The notes beneath the pieces are model-generated. The model saw only the letters and a program-made list of their open reading frames with translations, searched no databases and was not told the DNA's origin. Shown here piece by piece: positions 13,158 through 22,533 of a DNA stretch of 33,966 nucleotides. Source of the DNA: Trachelipus rathkii (Eukaryota > Arthropoda > Malacostraca > Isopoda > Trachelipodidae); NCBI GenBank assembly GCA_015478945.1, contig JABUQX010113552.1, positions 1 through 33,966 on the forward strand. The letters run 5' to 3'. How positions within the stretch are numbered: position 1 is the first letter of the stretch; the number at the start of each line of letters is the position of its first letter. Position numbers and translations under genes: made by a program.

Positions 13158-13714
13158 TTTGAGCGAGCATACAAACTAATTTTTTTATACTCACTAAACG
13201 TGATGTATATCACTATATGTATTAGAGATATTTTTTTGGTTTATTATTTTTTTAATTTATTCAGGCTATACTAAAATAACTTTAAAAGTCAAACTCAATA
13301 AAAAAGAGTAAAGCAAAATAACAGCTCATATTATATAATAGGGGGTAAATAATTGGATAAAAATATAAATACAGATTTTGGTATATATATATAGCTACGA
13401 ATAAACATTATATTACAATTAGAGGGAAATAAATTATAACAAGAAGAACGTAAATAACATTGAAGAATAAGATTGAGCTAATTAATAAGGTAAAATTCAT
13501 TAATAATGCCTAACCAAATTCCCATATTAATACTATTCCCTCTTTTTAAAATATTTAGTAAATATACTGGATGTATTTGAACTGTTAAAGTATAGATTAT
13601 AATATTTTTGATTAGATATTGAAATATTATACAAAAATTAAGAAATTTTAGAAAAGAAGAAAAGATAAAAGTATATATAAAATAGATATAATTTAAAAAA
13701 TATATATATAAAAG

Positions 13715-13795
13715 GTGTCACGCGGGCTTCAATGTCACGCCGGGCTGCAGACTGTCACCGAGACTTCAGTGTCACGCTGACTTCCAATAGTCACA
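13715..13795 (+). repeat. Degenerate minisatellite, unit 17-20 bases
   Basis: GTCAC recurs at 13717, 13734, 13754, 13771 and 13790. Each is followed by a C/G-rich part and a GACTTC or GGGCTTC-like word. That gives four to five diverged tandem units. The array is much more GC-rich than the DNA around it and lies just outside the left end of the inverted-repeat element. Confidence 0.7.
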
Positions 13796-13842
13796 TAATA
13801 TAATATATATAACGGGCTTCCATAAGTTATATATATATATAT

Positions 13843-13945
13843 GCCAGCATTTCCATTGTCCGTTCAAGTGATGTATCTTAAAAACTAATTAATCGCTACA
13901 GTAAAACGGAAATACAGTGGCCGAATGATCTGGTCCAATGCTGGA
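13843..13945 (+). repeat. Inverted-end block, left copy
   Basis: Outermost + copy of the block of about 100 bases. It carries TCCATTGTCCGT, GTATCTTAAAAACTA, CGCTACAGTAAAACGG and GGTCCAATGCTGG, and pairs with 17054-17162 on the other strand. Confidence 0.65.
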
Positions 13946-14177
13946 TTGTTTATGTTAAGGTCGAAAAAGAAATGAATACCGTAAAGAAAAAAAAAAATTC
14001 AAAAAGCTTCAGAACTCTTTCTAAATTTTTTCGCTGATTGATAAAAGCAAGAAATGAACTTTAAAAACCATTTTGCGAAATGTTAAAAATATCAATAATG
14101 AACGAACAATAAATTGCTCAAGGTCAAGTGAATTTCTGGGGAGAGCTAGACGAGTTCGCCGATTGTCTGTGACACTA

Positions 14178-14250
14178 TTATCTTCTTACAATACTATTAA
14201 TGCTACAGGTAAACAGGAAATACATCATAAATAATATTCTGGAGATTTAC
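14178..14250 (+). repeat. Inner copy of the same block
   Basis: Contains ACTATTAATGCTACAG followed by TAAACAGGAAATAC and ATTCTGG, in the same order as the outer copies. The TCCATTGTCCGT end is missing. Confidence 0.5.
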
Positions 14251-15296
14251 CAAATTATGTCTTGTAGGAGTATAAATTATACCATTTTGAGAGAATATGA
14301 GCAAGAACTAGACAAAGTATGAAAACAGAGAAACAACAAAAAGTATTAATATATACTTAAATAATTATATCATAAATATATATATATATATATACATCAA
14401 TAAATTTATTACACTTAGTATATGAAATTATTAGTAAAAATATGATTTAATATCATATATATATATTATACATAATATAAGAAAATAGAGTTATTACATA
14501 AATTTAAAAATAAATAAAAAGTCGAGTTATTTCTACGAGAGTATAAACTTGTGTGATCATTATTTATAGCGTAACATATCAAAAAGATTATCGAGTGACA
14601 TAGATAAATTGTAGATAATTATATTAATATATATAGTGGTTTGGTAGTAGATTTTTAGTTCTCACCTACCTACAATTTGGTGGTGGAATACAAATTAGTT
14701 CCGCATATGAACAGAGGCTTTAACCTCCTGTTATATTAAAATAAAATAATGATAATTTAGTTCTTCCCTCTATAGTAATACTATTGAGCTTTCAAGTTTC
14801 TAAGTAAAGTGCACTGTTCACTTTATTTCGTAAAAGCTAAATTCATTAAGAAACAAAAGCTAAAGAGTTATGTATCATATTTTAGAGGAAATTTATGTAT
14901 ATACTTTCTTATTCATAGAAGCTTTGAGTACCATTTATTTAAGACGATCATGAGAAAATTATTACAAAAGCTACCAAGTCGAAAAGCGCGTAATAACCAT
15001 TTTTGGATCACATGGCAGATTATTATCTATAAGGAATAATGTAGATAAATAGAGAAAAAAAAAAAAAATTTGATATATAACTTTAATAATCTTGAAATAA
15101 TACAGTTAAGTATAATCACTAGTTTAGCACGATTATTAATTTGGCCTATTAATAATTAATATACATTGAGATTTCTTATTAAATTATTGTAAATTATTTT
15201 TTATTTAATCTATAAGAATTAATTATTATTAAATTATTATTATTCATTCCAAATGAATTATTATTATTATTAATTATTATCTTTCATTATTTAGTC

Positions 15297-15586
15297 CGCC
15301 CGATGGCAGGAGTCGGGTCTCTCTCGGCCTTCCGGGGACTACGGGGTATAATTCCCCCTGCCGGGGAGGGTCTCCGGAACCCACCCAACTCTTTGGTATT
15401 TGGGTGTCTCGGGGGGTTTCCTGCCGCCCTCCTACGAGGGATATGGAAAAGCGTCCGCCCCTATAGTTCCGCCGTGGCTCTGAGCCCTCCTAGTTGTGCC
15501 GTAATAAAGCAAAATTTAATAAGAAAGATCTATTTATTTTTATCGAGAAACAAATAAAAGGTCTCTAAAATAGGCCTTCTAAGGTA
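15297..15586 (+). repeat. GC-rich repeat, copy A
   Basis: About 200 GC-rich bases followed by an AT-rich end, standing out sharply from the surroundings. A diverged second copy lies at 16199-16605 in the same orientation. Shared words in order are CAGGAGTC, CTTTGGTATTTGGGTGT-like, a GTCCGCCCC/GTCCCCCCC word followed by TGT or TATAGTT, AGTTG.GCCGTA, ATCGAGAAA, and AGGTCT.TA…GG(A/C)C.TTCTA. The 3' end could fold: GGTC-TATAG-GACC in copy B. The + strand open frame inside copy A (15303-15557) is not supported by copy B, so I read this as non-coding repeat DNA (SINE-like, MITE-like or a retroelement end). Family unknown. Confidence 0.6.
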
Positions 15587-15820
15587 AAACTCAAATTATT
15601 AACAATCAAATTTTTCTTCTATTAATTATGATTTTTACAATTTTCTCTATGTGAATATTTTAATTACCTTAGGATTATTAATTCCTAGGTCATCAATTTT
15701 CCGAGATTATATTCAATAATTGTTATCATTAAAAAATTCTAATTAACCCGCTAACAGTATAATCAGGTAAATAACATGCTTATTGGAATTCACTTGGTAC
15801 AATGCTGTCCTTCGAAAAGT

Positions 15821-15859
15821 AAAAAAAAAAAAAAAATAAAAAAAAAAAAAAAAAAAAAA
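15821..15859 (+). repeat. Poly-A run next to inner repeat copy
   Basis: Nearly pure A, followed at once by ATATCTCAAAAAACTACAAT. The same arrangement, on the other strand, is seen at 17053-17000. Confidence 0.85.
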
Positions 15860-15862
15860 TAT

Positions 15863-15940
15863 ATATATCTCAAAAAACTACAATTGTCTATGACAACGCG
15901 AAAAGGAATACATAATTGGAATCCTGGTAAAATTTTCAAC
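15863..15940 (+). repeat. Inner copy of the inverted-end block
   Basis: TATCTCAAAAAACTACAATTG, CGAAAAGGAATACATAA and TTGGAATCCTGG follow the order seen in the minus-strand copy 17020-16948. Confidence 0.6.
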
Positions 15941-16198
15941 ATTATAAATGTATAATAATAAATAATACCACTCATATATACAAAATTGAGAGAGCACACT
16001 TATATTCTATTTGTATATTAATTGATTATAGTAGTCTTAATTTAGGACCCTTTTATGGTTTAAATATTTTTTTCAGTTATTTAAAACTCACTAGATTCTC
16101 CAATTATTAAATTTATTGTCAGATTATACATGTTTATTTTATGTCTAAAACATGAATCATTCTCACCAAGAGGTTATAATCTGCATACCAGAGAATTG

Positions 16199-16605
16199 AG
16201 CAGGAGTCCGGAGTTGTCATTCTACTGGCCTTATTATGTTATTGCTCCGGGATATCGTAAGCTGAGTGTATGAGACTATTAAATATCCCACAGTTCTTCA
16301 GTCGGGGTGTCCTCCGAGGAAACTACCCGCTCTCTTGGTATTTTGGGTGTATTCTGAGCTCTAGGGGGGATATCTCGCTGTCATTATTATCGACAATATT
16401 GCGTTATCTGGCGGTAGAATAATTGAAAATCTGTCCCCCCCTGTAATGTTTCTACTCTCGCGTTCCTCGGACGTCTATTTTGAGTTGGCCGTATATTTCA
16501 TTATGGTGAGACACGAGAATTTATATCGAGAAAAAGTTCTTATATTATTTTATTTTTTATATTGAGAGAAACACTCCAATACAAGGTCTATAGGACCATT
16601 CTATC
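16199..16605 (+). repeat. GC-rich repeat, copy B
   Basis: Diverged copy of the repeat at 15297-15586, longer because of AT-rich insertions. It ends in AAGGTCTATAGGACC, a near-perfect inverted repeat. The divergence between A and B shows the family is old here. Confidence 0.55.
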
Positions 16606-16868
16606 ATTTGTTTTCGACTATACATAACGTGATTGTTTTAACAAAACATAATTTTCTATTATATTAGATATTATTGAATTTAGCATATTTATAGTGTCAC
16701 TTTTTACTGAATGACGCTGATTACTAAGGCACTATAAAAAAATCGCAGAACTATTTCTCTTTCATTATCAAGAGTGTAATGATATTTAAGTTTGTGAAAA
16801 TATAATAATTTTTTTTTTTTTTTTATAATTCTCGCCTGCCTTTTTTTGTCAAATACACATTAATTCAC

Positions 16869-17020
16869 AAAGAGATCCAATTACTCTTTATAGTGTATTC
16901 GTTTGTAGCGATTAATAGTTTTTACAGATAGCATAAATGAGAAAGGGCTTGAAAATGCTGGCCGGATTCCCCAAAATGTATTCCTTTTGCTTGTAGCTAT
17001 TGTAGTTTTTTGAGATATAA
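16869..17020 (-). repeat. Two tandem inner copies of the inverted-end block
   Basis: On the minus strand, 17020-16948 reads TATCTCAAAAAACTACAAT…GCTACAAGC…GGAATACATTTTGGGGAATCCGGCCAGCATTT. It is followed by a shorter copy at 16930-16869 with AAAACTATTAATCGCTACAAACGAATAC. A T-run (17022-17053 on +) separates them from the outermost copy. Confidence 0.55.
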
Positions 17021-17053
17021 TTTTTTTTTTTTTTTTTTTTATTTTTTTTTTTT

Positions 17054-17162
17054 AGCATTTCCCTGCTACAAGCATTGGATCAGAATTCCAGCAATGTAAT
17101 TCGTTTTACTGTAGCATTAATAGTGTTTAAGATACATATGACGGACAATGGAATCGCTGCCG
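17054..17162 (-). repeat. Inverted-end block, right copy
   Basis: Outermost minus-strand copy. Its reverse complement matches 13843-13945 over most of its length, with small insertions. It directly abuts a TA array at 17163. Confidence 0.65.
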
Positions 17163-17229
17163 ATATTTATATATATATATATATACGTATATGATATATC
17201 TAATATATATATAATATTTATATATATAA

Positions 17230-17278
<49 letters not shown>

Positions 17279-17493
17279 ATATAATATATAATATACATAT
17301 ATATATATATATATATATAAATATATTATATATATACTAATATACAATATTTATATATATATAATAGATATATATATATATATATATAATATATATATAA
17401 TATATATATATATATATTATATATAGTAATATATTATAACTATATGATTATATATTATATATAGTATATATATATATTATATATATATATATG

Positions 17494-17537
<44 letters not shown>

Positions 17538-17546
17538 TATATATTA
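17163..17546. repeat. (TA)n tract
   Basis: Almost pure TA array of about 380 bases between the right end of the inverted-repeat element and the unique DNA upstream of the secreted-protein exon. Confidence 0.9.
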
Positions 17547-17877
17547 CAAAATGTGGAACTGAATTTGGTTTTGGTACAAATTATCTATTTTCGTTCTATT
17601 TGTAATAACTTGTTGATTGAGAATTACCGGCATATGAATTATAAAAATATTGCCATAAATTCCCAACTGAAAATTAGCGGAACCAAATAATGTAGGAATG
17701 TAGGGTTTGTTATTCCTCAAATGACCTAAATTTAGAATTAAATTTATGATTTTTGTATTGTTAATTAAGTGCCTTCAGTAATTACGTGGCAACCAAATTA
17801 TCTCTTTAAAATATAGAATGCCATTAAAAATAAATAAAACAACCAACCAACACTCGTCCCTTTCCCACAATCCCCCA

Positions 17878-17887
17878 TTTTATAAGA
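17878..17887 (+). promoter_or_regulatory. Candidate TATA box
   Basis: TTTATAAGAG follows a C-run (CCCCC) in unique DNA, about 130 bases upstream of the ATG at 18020. No clear initiator of the TCAGT type is seen 25-30 bases on; the nearest weak match, TTCAAGTG, starts at about 17920. Position and context fit a TATA promoter with a leader of about 100 bases, but TATA-like words are common in this AT-rich window. Confidence 0.3.
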
Positions 17888-18019
17888 GTACTCCGCACAA
17901 ACCGTTTCTTTTTCTATCGTTCAAGTGAAGCGCTAAAAACTCTAAAAACCTGTTCTTTTTTATATTTTAATCCCATTTATTTAGTACGAAAACGAATTGA
18001 ATTAAACGTATATACGAAA

Positions 18020-18245
18020 ATGCGAAGAAGGCCTAATTTGAACGGGCTTTTATCGAAAACTTTAATTTTACTGTTTATTGCCGTGCATGTCGAAACTATT
18101 CCATTGAATCGGCAAAGAGTAAGCCAACAACTTAACGAAACTTTTGTCGTAAAAACTGTTCTACCAACTCGAGAAATTTCCTCAATTTCGGACAAGAGAA
18201 ATTTTAGCGCTGAAATTCAAAGGAATCATTCCAAAGTTAAAAGAG
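18020..18245 (+). CDS. First coding exon of a secreted precursor protein
   Basis: The ATG sits in an animal-type context (CGAAAATGCG). The protein starts with a basic n-region (MRRR), then a hydrophobic core at about residues 14-24 (TLILLFIAVHV), which looks like a classical signal peptide. The following 50 residues are polar and carry three N-glycosylation sequons: NET (39), NFS (61) and NHS (69). They end in SKVKR at residues 71-75, a K-x-K-R site for furin-type or prohormone convertases. Directly after it, at 18246, is a good donor (AGAG|GTAACT) that splits the next codon after its first base (phase 1). Read-through would add only a few residues before a stop. This is the layout of a signal plus propeptide exon, with the mature peptide or growth-factor domain expected in a downstream exon. 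I do not recognise the family and found no partner exon. The minus-strand open frame over the same DNA is a shadow. Confidence 0.5.
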
Positions 18246-18473
18246 GTAACTCCTTTAGCTTTTAAATGCTTTACACATCCTTCATTGATTCCCTTAGTGA
18301 GGTAGCCAATTTGTTATCATCTCCAAACTTGGAAACCTTACATTTTTAAGTCCCTGGTCTAAATGATTTTAATACATGTATGAGGAACAGCCCTTGGACC
18401 TAAGAAATCGCTTACAGCTATATGATTTATTACAATCCAATTCAATAAATACTTTCATTTTTCATTGATTAAC

Positions 18474-18586
18474 TATTATTATTATTAATTATTATTAATG
18501 TATTATTATTATTATTTATTATTATTATCTATTATTGAAAACATAGGTCTATTTAATTATATTATTATTTACTAATTAATTATTAT

Positions 18587-18617
<31 letters not shown>

Positions 18618-18695
18618 TATTAATTAGTTATTTTTTTTATATTATATATTTTTATTTTATTATTAATTATTATTATTATTATTATTATTATTTTT
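18474..18695 (+). repeat. (ATT)n trinucleotide array
   Basis: ATT/TTA units with TTAATTA variants, in the presumed first intron of the secreted-protein gene. A short GGTGG/GTGAG-rich patch follows (18696-18730), then more ATT units to about 18780. Confidence 0.9.
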
Positions 18696-18857
18696 GAGGT
18701 AGTGGATGTGAGTGAGGTGGTGGAGTGGTGATTAATTATTTATTATTATTGGATTGGTAAGAATGTTATTATTATTATTGAGACTTAAAGGAATCAAAAA
18801 TTTTTGATCGCTAAAATAATTTCAGGAGGTTGAACCCCTGACCCTCCTGTCTACAGC

Positions 18858-19062
18858 CTATATATATATATGGTATAATAATATATTATACTTATATTAT
18901 ATATATATTATATGCACTCCCTATACCATATATATATATATATCCGTATATATATATATATATAGTATATAGTATAATATTATATAGTATAGTATATATA
19001 TATAAGTGTATATATATATATATTATATATTATAGAGAGAAGAGAGAGAAACGAGAGAGAAA
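18858..19062. repeat. TA arrays ending in a GA tract
   Basis: Several TA runs with TATAGTATA variants, then GAGAGA from about 19033 to 19062. Simple sequence only. Confidence 0.85.
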
Positions 19063-19084
19063 TTTTTTTAAAGATAGTTTTTTT

Positions 19085-19175
19085 TTCAATTTATCGTCGT
19101 CGTCATCGTGTACGGCAAAATTTGGCTCTCGAGATCGTCCATCGGCATCGTCATCGGCAAAAGAATTTCATTAAT
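19085..19175 (+). other. CpG-rich islet with TCG/ATCG words
   Basis: TCGTCGTCGTCATCG followed by repeated CATCGGCATCGTCATCGGC-like words. It is GC- and CpG-rich inside otherwise AT-only DNA. Two + frames stay open across it, including an Arg/His-rich one, but there is no start and nothing recognisable. A similar islet lies at 19470-19575 beyond a TA tract (19390-19465). Confidence 0.5.
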
Positions 19176-19403
19176 CGTGCCTCCAATTCACCGTAATAGA
19201 TATAATATATTAGTATAACTAGGGACTTTTAATATATTATATATTACCTATATATTATGATATGAAATAATATAGTTGTTGAGACTATTAATGTGTTGTA
19301 GTCTATATCTATAGTATGAGCGTGTGTGGTGACGAGTGAATGACAGTAGCGATATAGTGTCAATCCGGTGAAATAGGAGATGCTCACTCACTATATATAT
19401 TAT

Positions 19404-19436
<33 letters not shown>

Positions 19437-19469
19437 TAATATTAATAATATATATTATATATAATTAGT

Positions 19470-19575
19470 GATGGCAGGGTAACATCCCATCGCATCCATC
19501 GGAGCTCGCACATTATTAAGATCCGCCTCCGAATCGCGCTTTTCGCCTGCCGGATGTTGCGCGGAAATATTTTAT
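19470..19575 (+). other. Second CpG-rich islet
   Basis: Contains CATCCCATCGCATCCATCGG, then CCGCCTCCGAATCGCGC and GCCTGCCGGATGTTGCGCGG. The words near its two ends (GGCAGGGTAACATCC and CCTGCCGGATGTT) are partly complementary, so it could fold. One + frame is open for about 40 codons without a start. Origin unknown. Confidence 0.4.
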
Positions 19576-19751
19576 CTTTCGAGATTTGATAAAGAATTTT
19601 TATAATAAATTCTTAAACAAGATGAATCTCAATGCAATCTTGACAATGAGACATGGGACTCGACTCAACTGTGTAATGATGACTCATGATCTCAGCATTC
19701 ATGAAAGTTCATAAAATAATTTTGGAGTCAACAGGTACGTGAAGATTATTG

Positions 19752-19925
19752 ATGCCCAAAAAAATCACGCCTATACAGCTTCTGTCTCGCGATGTAATCC
19801 ATTATGCTCACGGGCTAGGAAGAAATTTTGAGGATTTCAATGAAATCGAATGACGGTTTTTAAAAAGAATGAAAGATGTTATAAAACTAGAGCTTAAAAT
19901 ACGCTTTAGTTCTGCTTTACTTTAA
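19752..19925 (+). pseudogene. Open frame fragment with one in-frame stop
   Basis: An ATG at 19752 opens 33 codons to a TGA at 19851. The same frame then continues for 23 codons to a TAA at 19923. The composition is protein-like (balanced charges, a GLGRNFEDF stretch around residues 22-30) and unlike the surrounding DNA. I do not recognise it. It may be a decayed exon or transposon fragment, or chance. From 19926 to 20284 I see nothing. Confidence 0.2.
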
Positions 19926-20284
19926 TGACCTTCATACTATTACAACTTTACTTAGATCCCCGTTATTAAAGGCAATTTTTTTTTGTAGCAATAATTAGAC
20001 AAGTTAAATCGTCACCCTGTGTTGGGCATTTGAAAAACATTCAATCCGCAATAAGTCCTATAATTTCGCGCACCATTAAACCGAAAATAAACGAAATCCA
20101 TTAGAACCAACATCTACAAGTAAATCAATAAGCAGATTCACTGATAGAATTTCTACAGTCCAGTAGTAATGAAGAAACACACGCATTTACAAGATGTAGT
20201 GCAATGATTGAAACTATCACCAAGAAAAACGACTAGATAGTATCCAGTTGGTGGAATGTTAAGCAAAATGTTCTAGCCCACGCT

Positions 20285-20617
20285 TCAGAGTAAACTTGCA
20301 AGGAAATATCTGGCCTGTCCTCCAACTAGTGTTCCAAGTGAGGAGTATTTAGCAATGCTGGGCTTATATATGATGAAACGAGAACACGACTCTCGAGCAG
20401 AAAAGGCGTGAAATTTGATGTTTCTCAAGAGCAGCTTCCTATATTTTAATTTCAATGCTAGTGCAAAAAGTATATAATCTTGTGTAAAATCTCTTTCATT
20501 AGGTCGGAGGACTGGGGAAAGAGGCTGTGGGTGCATTTGAGTTGGGTCACCGTCTCGCACCCTGGTAACAATTATTTTAAATATATTGGCTAAAATCAAA
20601 AATACTATTATAGGCAT
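20285..20617 (-). CDS. Unassigned 110-residue ORF
   Basis: Starts at an ATG at 20617. The product begins with a hydrophobic stretch (about residues 3-16) that could be a signal or membrane segment. A Pro-rich part follows at about 25-39, then a basic middle. An acceptor-like TTACCAG|G lies near residue 18, so only part of the frame might be exonic. No family is recognised. DNA to the right (20620-21180) is TA-rich and holds nothing else I can support. Confidence 0.2.
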   Translation of the reverse strand: MPIIVFLILANIFKIIVTRVRDGDPTQMHPQPLSPVLRPNERDFTQDYILFALALKLKYRKLLLRNIKFHAFSARESCSRFIIYKPSIAKYSSLGTLVGGQARYFLASLL

Positions 20618-20619
20618 AC

Positions 20620-21180
20620 TATATTATAATAATATATATATATTCATATATATATATTAATATATATATTATTAATTTAATATTATATTATTACTATAAT
20701 CTTATATTATATATATTTTATTCTATATTATTATATATAATATTATCTATATTTGTGATGTAAGTAGTAATGTTTCGGCGACCTCCATAATTCTATCACG
20801 TATAGTCTAGTGGACAATATACTATAGATTATATATGATTATATATTATATATATAGTAGTTAGAGTATTATACTTTTATATTATTATATCAGTTTGAGA
20901 CTCGTGATAAGGAAGATGGATGGGGGTATGGCAGATTTGCATCAAATTATATACAGTAATATATAGTATATTATTATCAGTATTTATATATATTTATATA
21001 ATATAATATTGTAGGTAATATAGTATATCTCTATATATGTATTACTTAATATTCTATCTATATTATTATATAGTATTATATCTACTAGGAATTTGGTTCC
21101 ATCCATGTAAGATAATAGGTATTCCATAATATATTAGATGAGCGGGTGTGATTAGTATATATCTACTTATATATAGTGAT
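20620..21180. repeat. TA-rich DNA with unique islands
   Basis: TA and TATTA arrays at 20620-20755 and again through 20820-21180, interrupted by short G-richer pieces (for example 20900-20940). No gene. Confidence 0.7.
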
Positions 21181-21464
21181 GATATAAGACACAGTTTCGA
21201 CATTTATACACCAAAAGTTCGCCGCCTATGATCATTATTTCTATTTGTAACGGTCTAGCACAACTCTAGATACAACAAAGGAGGTTAACTGCTGTTAACG
21301 ACACTGAGATTTAAAATAAAATTATTATAAAATTAATAAATTAGACGTTAGATATTATCATTAACTTGTAGGCATTCTTTATTATATTGTAGTCTTAAAG
21401 TCCATTTCTCTCGTGTTTGTGACTCTTGTCAAATATAGATCAGCTCACAAGATTGTCAATCAAG

Positions 21465-21548
21465 ATGGACTTCGTGGATCCAATTAATCTCTTTCTGTTG
21501 GACGAAGCGCAACGTAGGCTTCAGTCTTTGGGTTTGCCAATTCAGTAA
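21465..21548 (+). pseudogene. Small ORF, possible gag start
   Basis: ATG in a fair context (TCAAGATGGAC) followed by 26 more codons and TAA. The product is amphipathic and protein-like. DEAQRRLQSLGLP (residues 14-26) recalls the start of a SAP-type helix pair, found at the N-terminus of some invertebrate gag proteins. It could also be an unrelated micro-ORF or a first exon. Confidence 0.3.
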
Positions 21549-21904
21549 TTTCTCCGAATAGACGTTTTTATTCTTTTAATCTAGGAAAGGTCATCTTTTC
21601 AGCTTCAACAGATGCCAATTGTATGTAAAGTTACTCTAAACATCTTTTTAACTCTAACTTGATGTTATCTCAAAAGTCTTGATCCTTCACGCATTTTTCA
21701 AGTAATGTACATTATAAGAATCCAAACGAGATCCTTCAGGGAATTAAAAATCTATCTAGAATATTATAACTTGAGGTTCAGATTGAGTCTCAAGATGTTA
21801 TAAAGGATATAACAGTTAGCTTTTCAAAACTGCACATGTCGGGAAATGATGGTTTCTATATATTTATAAGTGTTTCACGCTCGAATAAGTTGAGGTGATA
21901 GTAA

Positions 21905-22099
21905 ATGATCTATTCTAAACGAAAACCTCTCCTTAGATTGAGATATTATTATTCACACACTTCATGCGCAGCAGCTTTTTTTAATCGTAGTAATCTGGGA
22001 CACGCATTTAGCGATGCTCTTCTCTTCATCCTCGAATCAATTACATGGCATGAGCGTTCCCTTAGAATTTTTTCCATTATTGGTGGCATACTGTTCTAA
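21905..22099 (+). pseudogene. Gag capsid-like fragment
   Basis: Open frame of 64 codons from an ATG at 21905. The stretch FFNRSNLGHAFSDAL (about residues 26-40) matches the pattern F-x-R-x-x-x-G-x-x-F-x-D-x-[LV], which marks the capsid C-terminal half in Gypsy gag. Downstream gag frames are broken until the zinc knuckle. Confidence 0.3.
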
Positions 22100-22533
22100 T
22101 CTTCTTCCTAATTCTAATTGTAGTTCACGCAATGCTGTTTAGGTGTTAGTGGAGAGATTACGTCTGCATTTGCTTGATTGAATAATTGTTTATCTATACG
22201 ATATACAGATGTTGACGTAAGCGTTGCCGATGTTACGGGTATGTGGCACGGACCAAACAGTGAGCCTAATGAAGTCTATCGATCATTAATGTAGATTCGA
22301 GTCTAAATTATGACCTTTGGAAACATCTGCTTGATCTCCGTGTTCCTCTGTTTGTTTGCTTTCATTTAGAATTTGTCAAAATTGTCACTCCTAAACAAGG
22401 GTGGGAGCTTCCTCTATGTTAAAAGGGCACTGATTTTAACAGTTGTCTTGGATGTTAATATTCCAATCTTGTTTTAACAGTTTTTGGCACCGTTTCCGAA
22501 TTAATTGTTCAGATATATAAAGGAAAATTTCAA

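Larger units (their letters stand above)
13843..17162. mobile_element. Candidate foldback-type element with long inverted ends
   Basis: The left end (13843-13945) and the reverse complement of the right end (17162-17054) share ordered words: TTCCATTGTCCGT, ATGTATCTTAAA, GCTACAGTAAAACG and TCCAATGCT. Both ends begin with a G(G/C)CAGC-like word and both abut TA arrays. Diverged copies of the same block lie further in: two more in + orientation on the left (about 14178-14250 and 15863-15940) and two more in - orientation on the right (about 16869-16930 and 16948-17020). Repeated sub-terminal blocks of opposite orientation are typical of foldback-type or non-autonomous DNA transposons. No transposase was found inside. 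The alternative is an accidental inverted cluster of a dispersed repeat of about 100 bases. Confidence 0.5.

Noticed and set aside
15303..15557. 84-codon open frame with Gly/Pro-rich start
   Set aside because: Lies in GC-rich repeat copy A; the frame is not kept in copy B.
15790..15999. Minus-strand frame with a Phe run
   Set aside because: The Phe run comes from the poly-A on +; the rest overlaps a repeat copy.
17977..18195. Minus-strand open frame opposite the secreted-protein exon
   Set aside because: Shadow of the + frame, without signal peptide or splice-site support.
18826..18858. tRNA-like B box on the minus strand (GGGGTTCAACC with a CAGGG/TCCTG stem)
   Set aside because: The loop length is wrong for a T-arm, and no A box or acceptor stem lies upstream, which is only TA repeat.
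22180..22300. Frame with W-x-G and VYRSL words resembling PIF/Harbinger transposase
   Set aside because: Only one short block, no matching D or E regions around it, and it sits between gag-like motifs of the Gypsy fossil.
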